From an uncultured Bellilinea sp. (lineage in GTDB: Bacteria > Chloroflexota > Anaerolineae > Anaerolineales > Anaerolineaceae): a stretch of DNA of 64,000 nt. The stretch is taken from positions 62,001-126,000 of the forward strand of contig CALHYE010000007.1 in NCBI GenBank assembly GCA_938040735.1, given 5' to 3'. This document shows positions 25,828-34,642 of this stretch, piece after piece (positions within the stretch are counted from its first letter, which is position 1; each line of letters opens with the position of its first letter). The position numbers and the translations under genes are program-made. Below the pieces are notes generated by a model. The model ran no database searches. It was given only the letters and a program-made list of their open reading frames with translations, and was not told the DNA's origin.

Positions 25828-27289
25828 GCCCACAATTTATGAACTCTCCTCTCCCGGCCGGCTCGGCGTCCCTTACCCAAAGCCGGATGTTCCGCTGGCG
25901 GAATTACCTCAAGATCTTATAAGGCAAGATTTACCCCTGCCAGAACTTTCTGAAATGAATGTGATTCGCCACTTTATGCACCTTTCGCACGTCAATTACA
26001 GCATTGATAGTGGCTTTTATCCCCTGGGTTCCTGCACCATGAAGTACAACCCCAAAATCAATGAAGAAATGGCACGCCTGCCCGGGTTCGCTTATACCCA
26101 CCCGCTCCAGCCGATTGAGACCGTGCAGGGAAATTTGGCTTTGATGTATGAATTGCAGGAATTCCTTAAGGAAATCACTGGATTTGACGCAGTAACCCTT
26201 CAACCGGCCGCGGGCGCTCAGGGGGAATTCACAGGTGTGATGATCATCCGCGCTTATCATCAATCTCGGGGAGATACCAAACGCACCAAAATATTGGTAC
26301 CGGATTCAGCCCACGGTACTAACCCAGCCACTTCAGCGATGAGCGGATATGAAGTAGTTCACATCCCTTCCGATTCACGCGGGAATGTGGATATCGAAGC
26401 CCTTCGATCGGCCTGCGATGACACGATCGCCGGCTTGATGCTAACCAACCCTAACACGCTCGGATTATTCGAGGAACAGGTAATCGAAGTCAACCGGATT
26501 GTCCATGATGCCGGCGGTTTGGTGTATGGCGATGGCGCGAACCTGAATGCCTTGCTGGGAATTGCCCGCCCAGCCGATTTGGGTTTTGACATCATGCATC
26601 TCAATCTTCACAAAACCTTTTCAACCCCTCATGGCGGAGGCGGTCCTGGGTCAGGCCCGGTTGCTGTAAAAGCAGCCTTCAAAGAATTCCTGCCTGGCCC
26701 AATTGTAGACGTACTCGAAGAGGGAGATGAGGAACTGCCCCCTGTTTTCGGCTTCTACCAGCCCACCCAAAGCATCGGCAGGGTTAAAGCCTTCCATGGT
26801 CACTTTGGCATGATGGTGCGGGCTTACACCTACATCTCTATTCATGGTGCGGAAGGGCTGCGAAAAGTCTCCGAGTATGCTGTGTTAAACGCAAATTATC
26901 TACTGGCACGTATGCGCGGAACGTACAAAGTCCCGTATGACCGCATCTGCAAGCACGAATTTGTGGTAGAAGGCGTTTGGGATGATGCCCCCGGCATCCA
27001 TGCTTTAGACATCGCCAAGCGCTTAATGGATTACAACTTCCATCCCCCTTCCAATTACTTCCCCTTAATTGTGCGGGAAGCCTTGATGATCGAACCCACC
27101 GAAACCGAAACCAAACAAACACTGGATCGGTTTGCAGATGCCATGTTGAAAATCGCCGAAGAAGCCCACCAACAGCCCGACCTCTTACGTGAAGCTCCCC
27201 ATTCAACTCCTGTGGGCAGAATGGATGAAGTCAAAGCAGCCAAGGAACTGGTGCTTTGCTGCTGGCTGCCCGAACAGGTAAAGAACTAA
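25820..27289 (+). CDS. gcvPB: Glycine dehydrogenase (decarboxylating) subunit 2
   Basis: The 489-residue protein is the C-terminal, PLP-carrying half of the P-protein. Lys265 in [20 protein letters not shown] is the PLP Schiff-base lysine, just before the glycine-rich loop; [23 protein letters not shown] and [11 protein letters not shown] are further family hallmarks. It ends the riboswitch-controlled operon and is followed by an intrinsic terminator. The aminomethyltransferase gene gcvT is not in this operon and must be elsewhere. Confidence 0.96.
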   Translation: MIEPTIYELSSPGRLGVPYPKPDVPLAELPQDLIRQDLPLPELSEMNVIRHFMHLSHVNYSIDSGFYPLGSCTMKYNPKINEEMARLPGFAYTHPLQPIETVQGNLALMYELQEFLKEITGFDAVTLQPAAGAQGEFTGVMIIRAYHQSRGDTKRTKILVPDSAHGTNPATSAMSGYEVVHIPSDSRGNVDIEALRSACDDTIAGLMLTNPNTLGLFEEQVIEVNRIVHDAGGLVYGDGANLNALLGIARPADLGFDIMHLNLHKTFSTPHGGGGPGSGPVAVKAAFKEFLPGPIVDVLEEGDEELPPVFGFYQPTQSIGRVKAFHGHFGMMVRAYTYISIHGAEGLRKVSEYAVLNANYLLARMRGTYKVPYDRICKHEFVVEGVWDDAPGIHALDIAKRLMDYNFHPPSNYFPLIVREALMIEPTETETKQTLDRFADAMLKIAEEAHQQPDLLREAPHSTPVGRMDEVKAAKELVLCCWLPEQVKN

Positions 27290-27312
27290 CCAGCCGGTTT
27301 TGTACAAGTCAG

Positions 27313-27343
27313 ACCCCGCTCCCTATTCGGAGCGGGGTTTTGT
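27313..27343 (+). terminator. Terminator after gcvPB
   Basis: A 10-bp G/C-rich stem (ACCCCGCTCC 27313-27322 with GGAGCGGGGT 27329-27338), a 6-nt loop and a T-rich tail (TTTGTT) form a typical intrinsic terminator. Confidence 0.88.
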
Positions 27344-27349
27344 TATAAT
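27344..27349 (+). promoter_or_regulatory. -10 box before the DJ-1/PfpI gene
   Basis: A perfect TATAAT sits just after the gcv terminator and 30 bp before the GTG start at 27380. The -35 region would lie inside the terminator stem. Confidence 0.4.
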
Positions 27350-27379
27350 CTTCCTATCAAAATTAATTGGAGGTACACC

Positions 27380-27928
27380 GTGAGGCTCAAAGGATTGAAA
27401 ATTATCTATCTAATCGGGGAGGGTTTTGAGGATCTCGAATTCTATGTTCCTTTGATGCGTCTGCAAGAAGAAGGCGCTGAAGTTGTGGTTGCCGGCGCAA
27501 AAGCCAATCAAACTTATATCGGAAAGAATGGTTTGCAGGGTAAATCCGAAGTCAGTTTTGAGGACCTCAACCCGGCCGATTTCGATGCAATTGTCATTCC
27601 TGGCGGTTGGGCGCCCGATAAATTACGCCGTTACGATACGGTCAAAAAGATGACCCGCTGGTTCTATGAGAACAATAAAATTGTGGCGATGATCTGCCAT
27701 GCAGGTCTGGTTGGTATCAGCGCTGGGATTGTTCGGGGACACGAAGCAACCGGCAGCGAAGGGATTAAGGACGACTTACTGAATGCCGGCGCAACCTGGC
27801 GGAATGAACCAGCCTTTCGCAGCGGCAACATTGTTTGGGGGCGGGTGGTCGCCGATATTCCCGACTTTTGCCGGGAACTGGTAAAAGCCTTGGAAGAATA
27901 TTCTCAGCAAGTGACTAAGAACGGATGA
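27380..27928 (+). CDS. DJ-1/PfpI family protein
   Basis: The 182-residue protein has the class-I glutamine-amidotransferase-like fold. The nucleophile elbow is Cys106 in AMICHAGLVG with His107, and the acidic partner is in LIGEGFEDLEF. Family members act as cysteine peptidases, glyoxalase/deglycase-like enzymes or stress proteins; the VIPGGWAPDKLRRYD segment is of the PfpI type. The start is GTG, with GGAGG six bases upstream. Its stop overlaps the next gene by 4 bp, so it is translationally coupled to the metallophosphoesterase. Confidence 0.85.
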   Translation: MRLKGLKIIYLIGEGFEDLEFYVPLMRLQEEGAEVVVAGAKANQTYIGKNGLQGKSEVSFEDLNPADFDAIVIPGGWAPDKLRRYDTVKKMTRWFYENNKIVAMICHAGLVGISAGIVRGHEATGSEGIKDDLLNAGATWRNEPAFRSGNIVWGRVVADIPDFCRELVKALEEYSQQVTKNG

Positions 27929-29067
27929 TTGAAGCGCGCGATTTTACCGCCCGGCGTAATTTTCCCGGCGAGATCGGCAACGATTTTGATGTTGTCCTGC
28001 GCCGCTACGATGCCATTCAAAAAGTTCCACCGCTCATCTTTGCCTTAATTCTCTTCGGGCTGGCCTGGCTGCCAGCCCGGATGGAATGGGGATCCGCGCT
28101 TGCCTTATGGGGCTTTTTCATGCTGGACTGGCTGATGCTGGCGCTCTTGCCAGTCTTCCATCGCTCCTTTGGCCCGCCACAACCCCCGGCGTTTTTACTG
28201 GCTTTAATGCGAATACCCTTTGCCCTCTTACCTTTTCCAATTAATTTTCTATTCCAGGCAATCGGCAGCCTGTTGGTATTGTATGGCTTTTGGATTGAAC
28301 CCCATCGTCTTTCAATCACTCATCAAGTCCTGCAAACCCCGAAGTTAAAGAACGGCTCCAATATTCGGATTTTGCACTTAGGAGACTTGCATATTGAGCG
28401 CATCACTCGGCGGGAAAAAAGGCTGCTAGAATGGATTAAGCAGCTTCAACCCGACATCATCTTATTTAGCGGCGATATTCTCAACCTCTCTTACAACCGA
28501 GATCCTCTCGCGTTGGAACATGCCCGCCAGATCATGTCGGAATGGCATGCACCGCTGGGAGTTTATGCGGTTGCAGGCAGTCCCGCAGTAGATTTGGCTG
28601 AAATCCTGCCCGGTTTTTACAATTCATTGTCAATTCGCTATTTAGAGGAGGAACGCCTCGATCTTGAAATCCATCAACAAACCATTCACCTGATCGGTCT
28701 TTCCTGCACTCACCGTCCATTCGTAGATGCCCCTCGCCTTGAAAAATTGTTACCCCCGACCGATAAAAATTTTACCATTCTGCTCTACCACACACCCGAT
28801 CTTGCCCCCAACGCCGCCAAAACAGCCGTGGATTTGCAGCTTTCCGGACACACCCACGGCGGGCAGGTCAGGCTGCCAATCATCGGCGCTCTTTTCACAG
28901 CCTCGCTATATGGACGGGCTTTTTCATCCGGTCGTTACCAATTGAATGGTTTGACACTTTACATCACACGGGGAATAGGAATGGAAGGCGCAGGAGCGCC
29001 GCGGGTGCGCTTCCTATGCCCTCCTGAAATTATCCTGTGGGAAGTTACAGGCAGCGGAGAAGATTAA
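27925..29067 (+). CDS. Membrane-anchored metallophosphoesterase (YkuE-like)
   Basis: The 380-residue protein has about three N-terminal hydrophobic segments (residues 35-130) and then a calcineurin-like phosphoesterase domain: LHLGDLHIER (Asp and His metal ligands), IILFSGDILN, the YHTPDL segment and LSGHTHGGQVRLP, which together build the two-metal site. The domain order resembles YkuE-type enzymes that act on envelope lipid or nucleotide phosphates, but the substrate is not known. It is coupled by an ATGA overlap to the DJ-1/PfpI gene and ends 1 bp from the convergent alaS stop. Confidence 0.82.
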   Translation: MIEARDFTARRNFPGEIGNDFDVVLRRYDAIQKVPPLIFALILFGLAWLPARMEWGSALALWGFFMLDWLMLALLPVFHRSFGPPQPPAFLLALMRIPFALLPFPINFLFQAIGSLLVLYGFWIEPHRLSITHQVLQTPKLKNGSNIRILHLGDLHIERITRREKRLLEWIKQLQPDIILFSGDILNLSYNRDPLALEHARQIMSEWHAPLGVYAVAGSPAVDLAEILPGFYNSLSIRYLEEERLDLEIHQQTIHLIGLSCTHRPFVDAPRLEKLLPPTDKNFTILLYHTPDLAPNAAKTAVDLQLSGHTHGGQVRLPIIGALFTASLYGRAFSSGRYQLNGLTLYITRGIGMEGAGAPRVRFLCPPEIILWEVTGSGED

Positions 29068-29068
29068 T

Positions 29069-31810
29069 CTATTCCGCCAGTTTGCCCTCAACCCACTCGT
29101 AAACTTTTTGCAAGGCTTGTGGCAGATTTGCCGTATCTTTACCGCCCGCCTGTGCCAGATTTGGCCGCCCTCCGCCTCCGCCGCCAACAACGGCAGCTAC
29201 ATTCTTAATCAAGTCGCCAGCGTGCCAGCCTTTTTTAACCAGATCATCGCTTATAGCGCCGATCAACAGCGGTTTATCATTTTCGACGCTTGCCAGCACA
29301 ATTACCCCGCTGCCAAACTTTTGACGAAAGCGATCACACATCTGTCGGAGTGTCTCTGCGTCAGCATTGGATAACATGGCCGACAGCGCTTTAATCCCCT
29401 GAATGTCCCGCACAGAAGTCAAAGCCTGTTCAAATTCGGCAGAGACCAGTTTTTGGCGTAACAGAGCCAGTTCATCCTGAACCTCATCAATTTCTTTGAG
29501 CAAAGCCTCCGCCTTGGCAGGAACATCCTCCGGTGAAGTCGAAAGGATTAGCGCGGTCTGTTTCAAAGTGCGAAACCGTCGTTGCACCAGCGCGTAAGCC
29601 TCCCTGCCGGTTACCGCTTCAATTCGGCGTACCCCGGCGGCCGCGCTGCCCTCGCTGGTAATTAAGAAAATACCGATATCGCCGGTGTTTTCCACATGAG
29701 TGCCGCCGCATAATTCGTAAGACAAAATTTCTTCTTCATCGCCAATCGTAATGGTGCGGACTGTTTCTGCATACTTCTCACCGAACAGCGCCATTGCCCC
29801 TTCGGCAATCGCTTCATTCAGCGATTTAAAGCGGATGTTGAGGTGCATATCTTCAAAAATCGCGCGGTTGACTCCCGCTTCAATTCGCTCCAATTGCTCA
29901 GCCGACAACGCTTCCGGATGAGTGAAATCGAAACGCAAACGGTCGGGAGCAACCAGTGAACCCGCCTGGCGGGCATGTTTTCCAAGCACGGCTTGCAACT
30001 CGGCATGTAACAAATGGGTTGCGGTGTGGTTGCGCATAATATCCCGCCGGCGTTGGGCATCCACCGCCGCAATGGCCAGGTCTCCAACTGCCGGCTTACC
30101 GCGCACAACCTCACCCACATGAACGATCACCCCAGCGGCCGGTTTGCGGGTGTCCTCAACTCGAATTTCCCAACGAGGTTCAGCAACAGAGACAATGGTG
30201 CCGGTATCCGAAACCTGTCCCCCCGCTTCAACATAAAAACAGGTGGCCGGCAGGATTACCTCAACCATATCGCCGGTCATCACTTCCGGCACAGGTTGAC
30301 CATCTCTCACCAGCGCAAGCACCTTGCCTTCCACTTCCAGCGAGGAGTAAGGATCATAGCGGACACCTTCCGCTCCTAATTCGCCCCTGGTTTGCAGGGA
30401 TTCAAGAATCCCACGGTAAACATCCACATTTTCACCGCCTAACGGGCCAAAAGCCTTGCCGGCGCCGGAAGCCAGCCGATGCTCTTCCATTGCTCGTACA
30501 AAGCCGGCCTGATCTACCTCCAATCCCTCCTCAAGCGCAATGTCGCGCACCAGTTCCAGCGGCAATCCGTGGGTAGCATATAAGTCAAAGGCTTTTTCGC
30601 CATCCAACACGCTGCCACCGCTGTTTATGACTTCCTGCAACAATTCCTCCAAATGCGCCAGCCCCTGTTCGACCGTGCGTTTGAAGCGTTTTTCTTCACG
30701 GGTCAAGGCATCTAAAATTGCCTCGCGGTTGCGCACCAGTTCGGGGTAGGCTTTGCCATAATTTTCGACAACCACATCCGCAACCTGAGCCAGGAACGGT
30801 TGTTCCAGGCCAATTTTGCTGCCAAAACGCGAAGCCCGCCGAATGATCATCCGGCACACGTAGTTTCTGCCGGTATTACCCGGCACAACCCCATCGGCAA
30901 TTAAGAAAGCCGCGGCACGGGCATGATCGGCAATGACGCGGTAAGGGGTAATATTCGCATCCCGTTCGGTTTCACTGTGTCCGGTCAATTCGCGTACTTT
31001 TTCCATGAGAGGAAAGAGCAAATCGGTGCGGTAATTTGAGGGTTTATCTTGCAGAATGGAAACAATTCGTTCCAATCCCATGCCGGTATCCACGTGCCGC
31101 GCAGGAAGCGGCTCAAGCCGGGTAGGACTGAGACGGTTATATTGAATGAAAACCAGATTCCAAAGTTCAAGAAAGCGTTTGCAATTGCCGTTCACACGGC
31201 AGACATGCCCCTCTTCATGCTGGCGGTCACAATATTCCACACCCCGGTCATAGTGAATCTCGCTGCATGGGCCGCACGGACCGGTCTCCGCCATCTCCCA
31301 GAAATTATCCTTTCGTCCAAAATAAAGGATGTGACTGGCATCCATACCCGGCTGCTGCGCCCAAAATTGCGCCGCTTCCTCATCGGTTTCAATTTCACCC
31401 TTTTCGTCCTTAAAGCAGGTTGCCCAAAGCCGCTCTTTTTCAAGCCCCCAGACCTCGGTTAACAATTCCCAGGCCCATGATATGGCTTCCTTTTTATAGT
31501 AATCCCCAAACGACCAATTCCCTAACATCTCAAAGAAGGTATGATGGGTATCATCCCTGCCCACATCATCCAGATCATTGTGTTTTCCGGCTACACGCAT
31601 ACATTTCTGCGAATTCACAGCGCGGGAGTATGGTCTCTGATCCGTCCCAAGAAAAACATCCTTGAACTGCACCATTCCTGCGTTAGTAAACAACAGGGTT
31701 TGGTCGCCGCCCGGAACCAACGATGAAGAAGGAACAAAGGTATGACCTCTGTCCACAAAAAAATCAATAAACATTTGTCGAATTTCCGCGCCAGTCCAAT
31801 TTTTCTTCAT
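29069..31810 (-). CDS. alaS: Alanyl-tRNA synthetase
   Basis: This 913-residue enzyme charges tRNA-Ala and edits mischarged Ser/Gly. The class II core starts with EIRQMFIDFFVDRGHTFVPSSSL and contains MVQFKDVFLG and TGMGLERIVSILQ. The editing domain has RNHTATHLLHAELQ and CGGTHVENTGDIG with the zinc-binding His/Cys. The C-terminus ends with a DHHA1-like glycine-rich stretch (AAVVGGGGGGRPNLAQAGG). The length is slightly above the E. coli enzyme. GGAG lies 8 bp before the ATG. Confidence 0.97.
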   Translation of the reverse strand: MKKNWTGAEIRQMFIDFFVDRGHTFVPSSSLVPGGDQTLLFTNAGMVQFKDVFLGTDQRPYSRAVNSQKCMRVAGKHNDLDDVGRDDTHHTFFEMLGNWSFGDYYKKEAISWAWELLTEVWGLEKERLWATCFKDEKGEIETDEEAAQFWAQQPGMDASHILYFGRKDNFWEMAETGPCGPCSEIHYDRGVEYCDRQHEEGHVCRVNGNCKRFLELWNLVFIQYNRLSPTRLEPLPARHVDTGMGLERIVSILQDKPSNYRTDLLFPLMEKVRELTGHSETERDANITPYRVIADHARAAAFLIADGVVPGNTGRNYVCRMIIRRASRFGSKIGLEQPFLAQVADVVVENYGKAYPELVRNREAILDALTREEKRFKRTVEQGLAHLEELLQEVINSGGSVLDGEKAFDLYATHGLPLELVRDIALEEGLEVDQAGFVRAMEEHRLASGAGKAFGPLGGENVDVYRGILESLQTRGELGAEGVRYDPYSSLEVEGKVLALVRDGQPVPEVMTGDMVEVILPATCFYVEAGGQVSDTGTIVSVAEPRWEIRVEDTRKPAAGVIVHVGEVVRGKPAVGDLAIAAVDAQRRRDIMRNHTATHLLHAELQAVLGKHARQAGSLVAPDRLRFDFTHPEALSAEQLERIEAGVNRAIFEDMHLNIRFKSLNEAIAEGAMALFGEKYAETVRTITIGDEEEILSYELCGGTHVENTGDIGIFLITSEGSAAAGVRRIEAVTGREAYALVQRRFRTLKQTALILSTSPEDVPAKAEALLKEIDEVQDELALLRQKLVSAEFEQALTSVRDIQGIKALSAMLSNADAETLRQMCDRFRQKFGSGVIVLASVENDKPLLIGAISDDLVKKGWHAGDLIKNVAAVVGGGGGGRPNLAQAGGKDTANLPQALQKVYEWVEGKLAE

Positions 31811-31907
31811 ATTCTTGGCTCCAACCTGATGGAATAATATTGAGATGAGGAATGGCTTTGATTATACAGGAACACCGCCGAGGAAGCAACAATTCCCTAA
31901 ATAGCGA

Positions 31908-31931
31908 GGATCCATCCAAGTGGATGGATCC
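31908..31931. terminator. Inverted repeat between alaS start and protease stop
   Basis: GGATCCATCC (31908-31917) and GGATGGATCC (31922-31931) form a 10-bp stem with a 4-nt loop, located 30 bp after the stop of the minus-strand protease gene. No T-run follows on either strand, so it may be a factor-dependent terminator or an RNA-end stabiliser. Confidence 0.4.
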
Positions 31932-31960
31932 CGGCAGAGAGATCGGAGCATCTGGAACAA

Positions 31961-34642
31961 TTAGCGGGAAACGCTCATTTTGAGTAATTTCCCCTCTGAA
32001 TTCATTGTCACCCGGGCGTAGTGAATATGAGTGTGCCCGCCAAAGAAAACCTTTCGTTGGAAAATGACCACTTTACGATTGGTCATCGTACTCCCTCCAT
32101 AACCCGAACCACTTTTTTCTGGCGATTCATTCGGATCATGTCCAATCTTTTGTAAGCGATAGCGAATTTCCGCCAGATCCGCCCCCGGCAGATAGGCTTC
32201 TACAGTTTTCTTTGCCTGTTGCACCAAGTCTTCGTAACCGGGGTTAACCTCCCCATCGCCGTTGGAGTGATCGCTGACGGTTTTAATTTCCCAATGGGTG
32301 CGTGTGCGAACAAACTTTTTCGGTTTAGAAGATTGCAGATCGGCATACGCCAGCGGATCTCCGTAGAGAACAAATGAAATCAAGGTTTTTTGATCCTCAC
32401 CATCCAGAAATCCCTGCCGCCGATTCATTTCGCGTGCCATTCCAATTTTAGCTTGCACCAATGCATCCCCGGCGGAATAACCCTCTGCAATCGCTTTCCA
32501 AAACAGGTTTGCCAACAAGTCTGCGCCAACCAACGGGGGACTAACCGCCCCATAAGCAATACCGGTAGAAGCCACTACTGCCCTTGTTCCAATGGATAAG
32601 AATCGCAAAGCCAGTGAGGTATTTTCCTCTTTGTCCAGAATATATCCCCCATAACAGGCTTCACTGAATACAATTCGCGGGGAATGACCATTTTTAGGCA
32701 AATCCGCCAGCGTCAGCGCCACAGGATATTCCGAGCCATTCCCACTTTCGCGGGGATCGCGCTGACCATACCATTCCGCAGTTTCTGCTAAACCATGCAA
32801 GTTGTAAAATCCCAACTCAGAGCGTACCAGTTTTTCTGGGTCAAAGGTTTGCGTTTCATGCGGTGGTGAAGTCAAAATCGCTGTTTCAAGACTGACCGGC
32901 TTAAAACTGGCAACAGAAGAACGCCGCCAGACTGCTGCGGTATACCCAAAGCGATCTTTGCTTGACGGTGAAGGCTGAGAACGACGATATAAAAACAGCC
33001 AGCGCAGCAACTCCAGCAAAATCCGCTCCGGTTTAACGGATTTCTTCAATTTTTTTGCTTTTTGATGATACTGAACCGCGTTCCTCAATTCTTGCAGCAA
33101 AAGTCCGGCATCCGTTCCCTTTTCTCCGGGCAAACGCCCGACCGGCCATTCCGGGATGAAATAATTCGAATCAAGGGTGCTGTACGGATTATCGGACAAG
33201 ACCTCCTCATCCGAGTCGTCGGTTGGGTTAGGTAAGCGGTGGAAGGGCACCACGTCTGGGCCGCCCACAATCAACAAAGCCCCAATCCGCCCACCTTTCT
33301 TGGCTAACGCCTGATCCAAATCCGCCAGCGACAATTTCATTTTCCAAGGGTCATTTCCCGAAATCGTGGACATTCCCAATTTTCCAGTGCATTCGAGATC
33401 GTCGGGGTAAAAGACCATTGCTCCCCAACCCGCCCGCTGACGAATGGCCTCAGATAAGCGGTTCATTTCTTGATGGAGGACTTGCATGGTTTGCTCACCA
33501 TACTTCGCACGCAATCCGCTGCGGGACGAGAAAACGATATAAATCGGGAAACGTCCATCTGCCTTTGCAACAGATGGAGCATTTAGGCGTTTAGCCAGTT
33601 TTTCAAATTCCTGTTCAGTTTCCTTCAACCAGGCTGGGGTCTTTTTCTGCACCCGTTCAAGACGGAGCATTTTTTCTTCCTTTTCTTCTTTCTCGAAAGA
33701 TCTATCAACCGTTTCGCTCTCGATTTCTTGACTATACGAATTTTTCGCAGCATTATCTGGGAAAGATTGATCTTCCGTCAATTGGTTGTGTTCGACAGCC
33801 AGAACCTCACTGCCTGATGCAGCCAATCGATTCCACCCCAATTTTCCCGCAATGCTTGCCGGAATGGGCAGACCAAAAGGAATTTCATATCGAACTGGCC
33901 ACAAGGGCAAATACGGATGATTTTCACCCCACCACCGTTTACTAACCTGCCCGCTCGAATCTTCCGCCGCACATTGATGCAGCAATTGCACAGCCTGAGT
34001 TTCATTGCCGGCCAGCAATTGGGCTTCTGCCAATCCTAACCGAAAGATCAGACACTCCGGCCAGCGCTGGTGATATAACTCACTAAACCTCATCACGCCC
34101 GCCGAGTCTCCCAAAGCGCGCAGCAATTTGATGTGAAATATCGCGCCAAGCGTTTCATCCTGATTCAACGCCAGGGCTTGATAAATGTTAACTTCTGCGG
34201 TCTCAAGGTTGTTTTCCTGCAGGGCTTTTTGGGCATTCCTAAGAATGATCGCCCATCCGGGCATTGGTTGAGCAACATCGAGCCTCTCTCCTAAAATATA
34301 AACCCGGATTGCCGCATTTTTTGAGCGCTCATCGTTAATTTTGGAATACCACGATGCCAGTAATTTTTGCACTCGAACGTCCTCTGGGTCAAGCAGGGCA
34401 ATTTTTTCCAAGATCGTGATGGCTTGGGCAAGTTTATTCTCACGGAAAAACAACTCCCCCAGAATGGTATTGACTTCAAGATCCCCGGGATATGCTGTTA
34501 GCCAAGAAAGCACCAGTTGGCGGGCAAACCGCAGTTCACCGCTCTCTAATGCACAATTTAGCAAGATCAACGCCGTGCTTCGATTAATGATTCCTTTCGC
34601 GATCAGAGATGCATCTCCACCGTTGATTCGCTCTACAGGCAT
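31961..34642 (-). CDS. TPR protein with caspase-like (C25/clan CD) peptidase domain
   Basis: The 893-residue protein has three parts. Residues 15-225 are TPR-like helical repeats. A charged linker (285-345, EKEEKEEKM) follows. Residues 365-770 look like a gingipain-type C25 domain: ALLIVGGPDVVPFHRLP, then EWPVGRLPG, catalytic His616 in YNLHGLAE and Cys663 in FSEACYGGY, with YGDPLAYADL near the end. His and Cys are both present, so it is probably an active cysteine peptidase; CHAT is the closest alternative family. A C-terminal 110-residue tail has no known match. There is no signal peptide, so it should act in the cytoplasm, unlike secreted gingipains. Its ATG lies inside the end of the giant TPR gene (10-bp overlap), with GGAGG seven bases upstream. 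Confidence 0.8.
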   Translation of the reverse strand: MPVERINGGDASLIAKGIINRSTALILLNCALESGELRFARQLVLSWLTAYPGDLEVNTILGELFFRENKLAQAITILEKIALLDPEDVRVQKLLASWYSKINDERSKNAAIRVYILGERLDVAQPMPGWAIILRNAQKALQENNLETAEVNIYQALALNQDETLGAIFHIKLLRALGDSAGVMRFSELYHQRWPECLIFRLGLAEAQLLAGNETQAVQLLHQCAAEDSSGQVSKRWWGENHPYLPLWPVRYEIPFGLPIPASIAGKLGWNRLAASGSEVLAVEHNQLTEDQSFPDNAAKNSYSQEIESETVDRSFEKEEKEEKMLRLERVQKKTPAWLKETEQEFEKLAKRLNAPSVAKADGRFPIYIVFSSRSGLRAKYGEQTMQVLHQEMNRLSEAIRQRAGWGAMVFYPDDLECTGKLGMSTISGNDPWKMKLSLADLDQALAKKGGRIGALLIVGGPDVVPFHRLPNPTDDSDEEVLSDNPYSTLDSNYFIPEWPVGRLPGEKGTDAGLLLQELRNAVQYHQKAKKLKKSVKPERILLELLRWLFLYRRSQPSPSSKDRFGYTAAVWRRSSVASFKPVSLETAILTSPPHETQTFDPEKLVRSELGFYNLHGLAETAEWYGQRDPRESGNGSEYPVALTLADLPKNGHSPRIVFSEACYGGYILDKEENTSLALRFLSIGTRAVVASTGIAYGAVSPPLVGADLLANLFWKAIAEGYSAGDALVQAKIGMAREMNRRQGFLDGEDQKTLISFVLYGDPLAYADLQSSKPKKFVRTRTHWEIKTVSDHSNGDGEVNPGYEDLVQQAKKTVEAYLPGADLAEIRYRLQKIGHDPNESPEKSGSGYGGSTMTNRKVVIFQRKVFFGGHTHIHYARVTMNSEGKLLKMSVSR

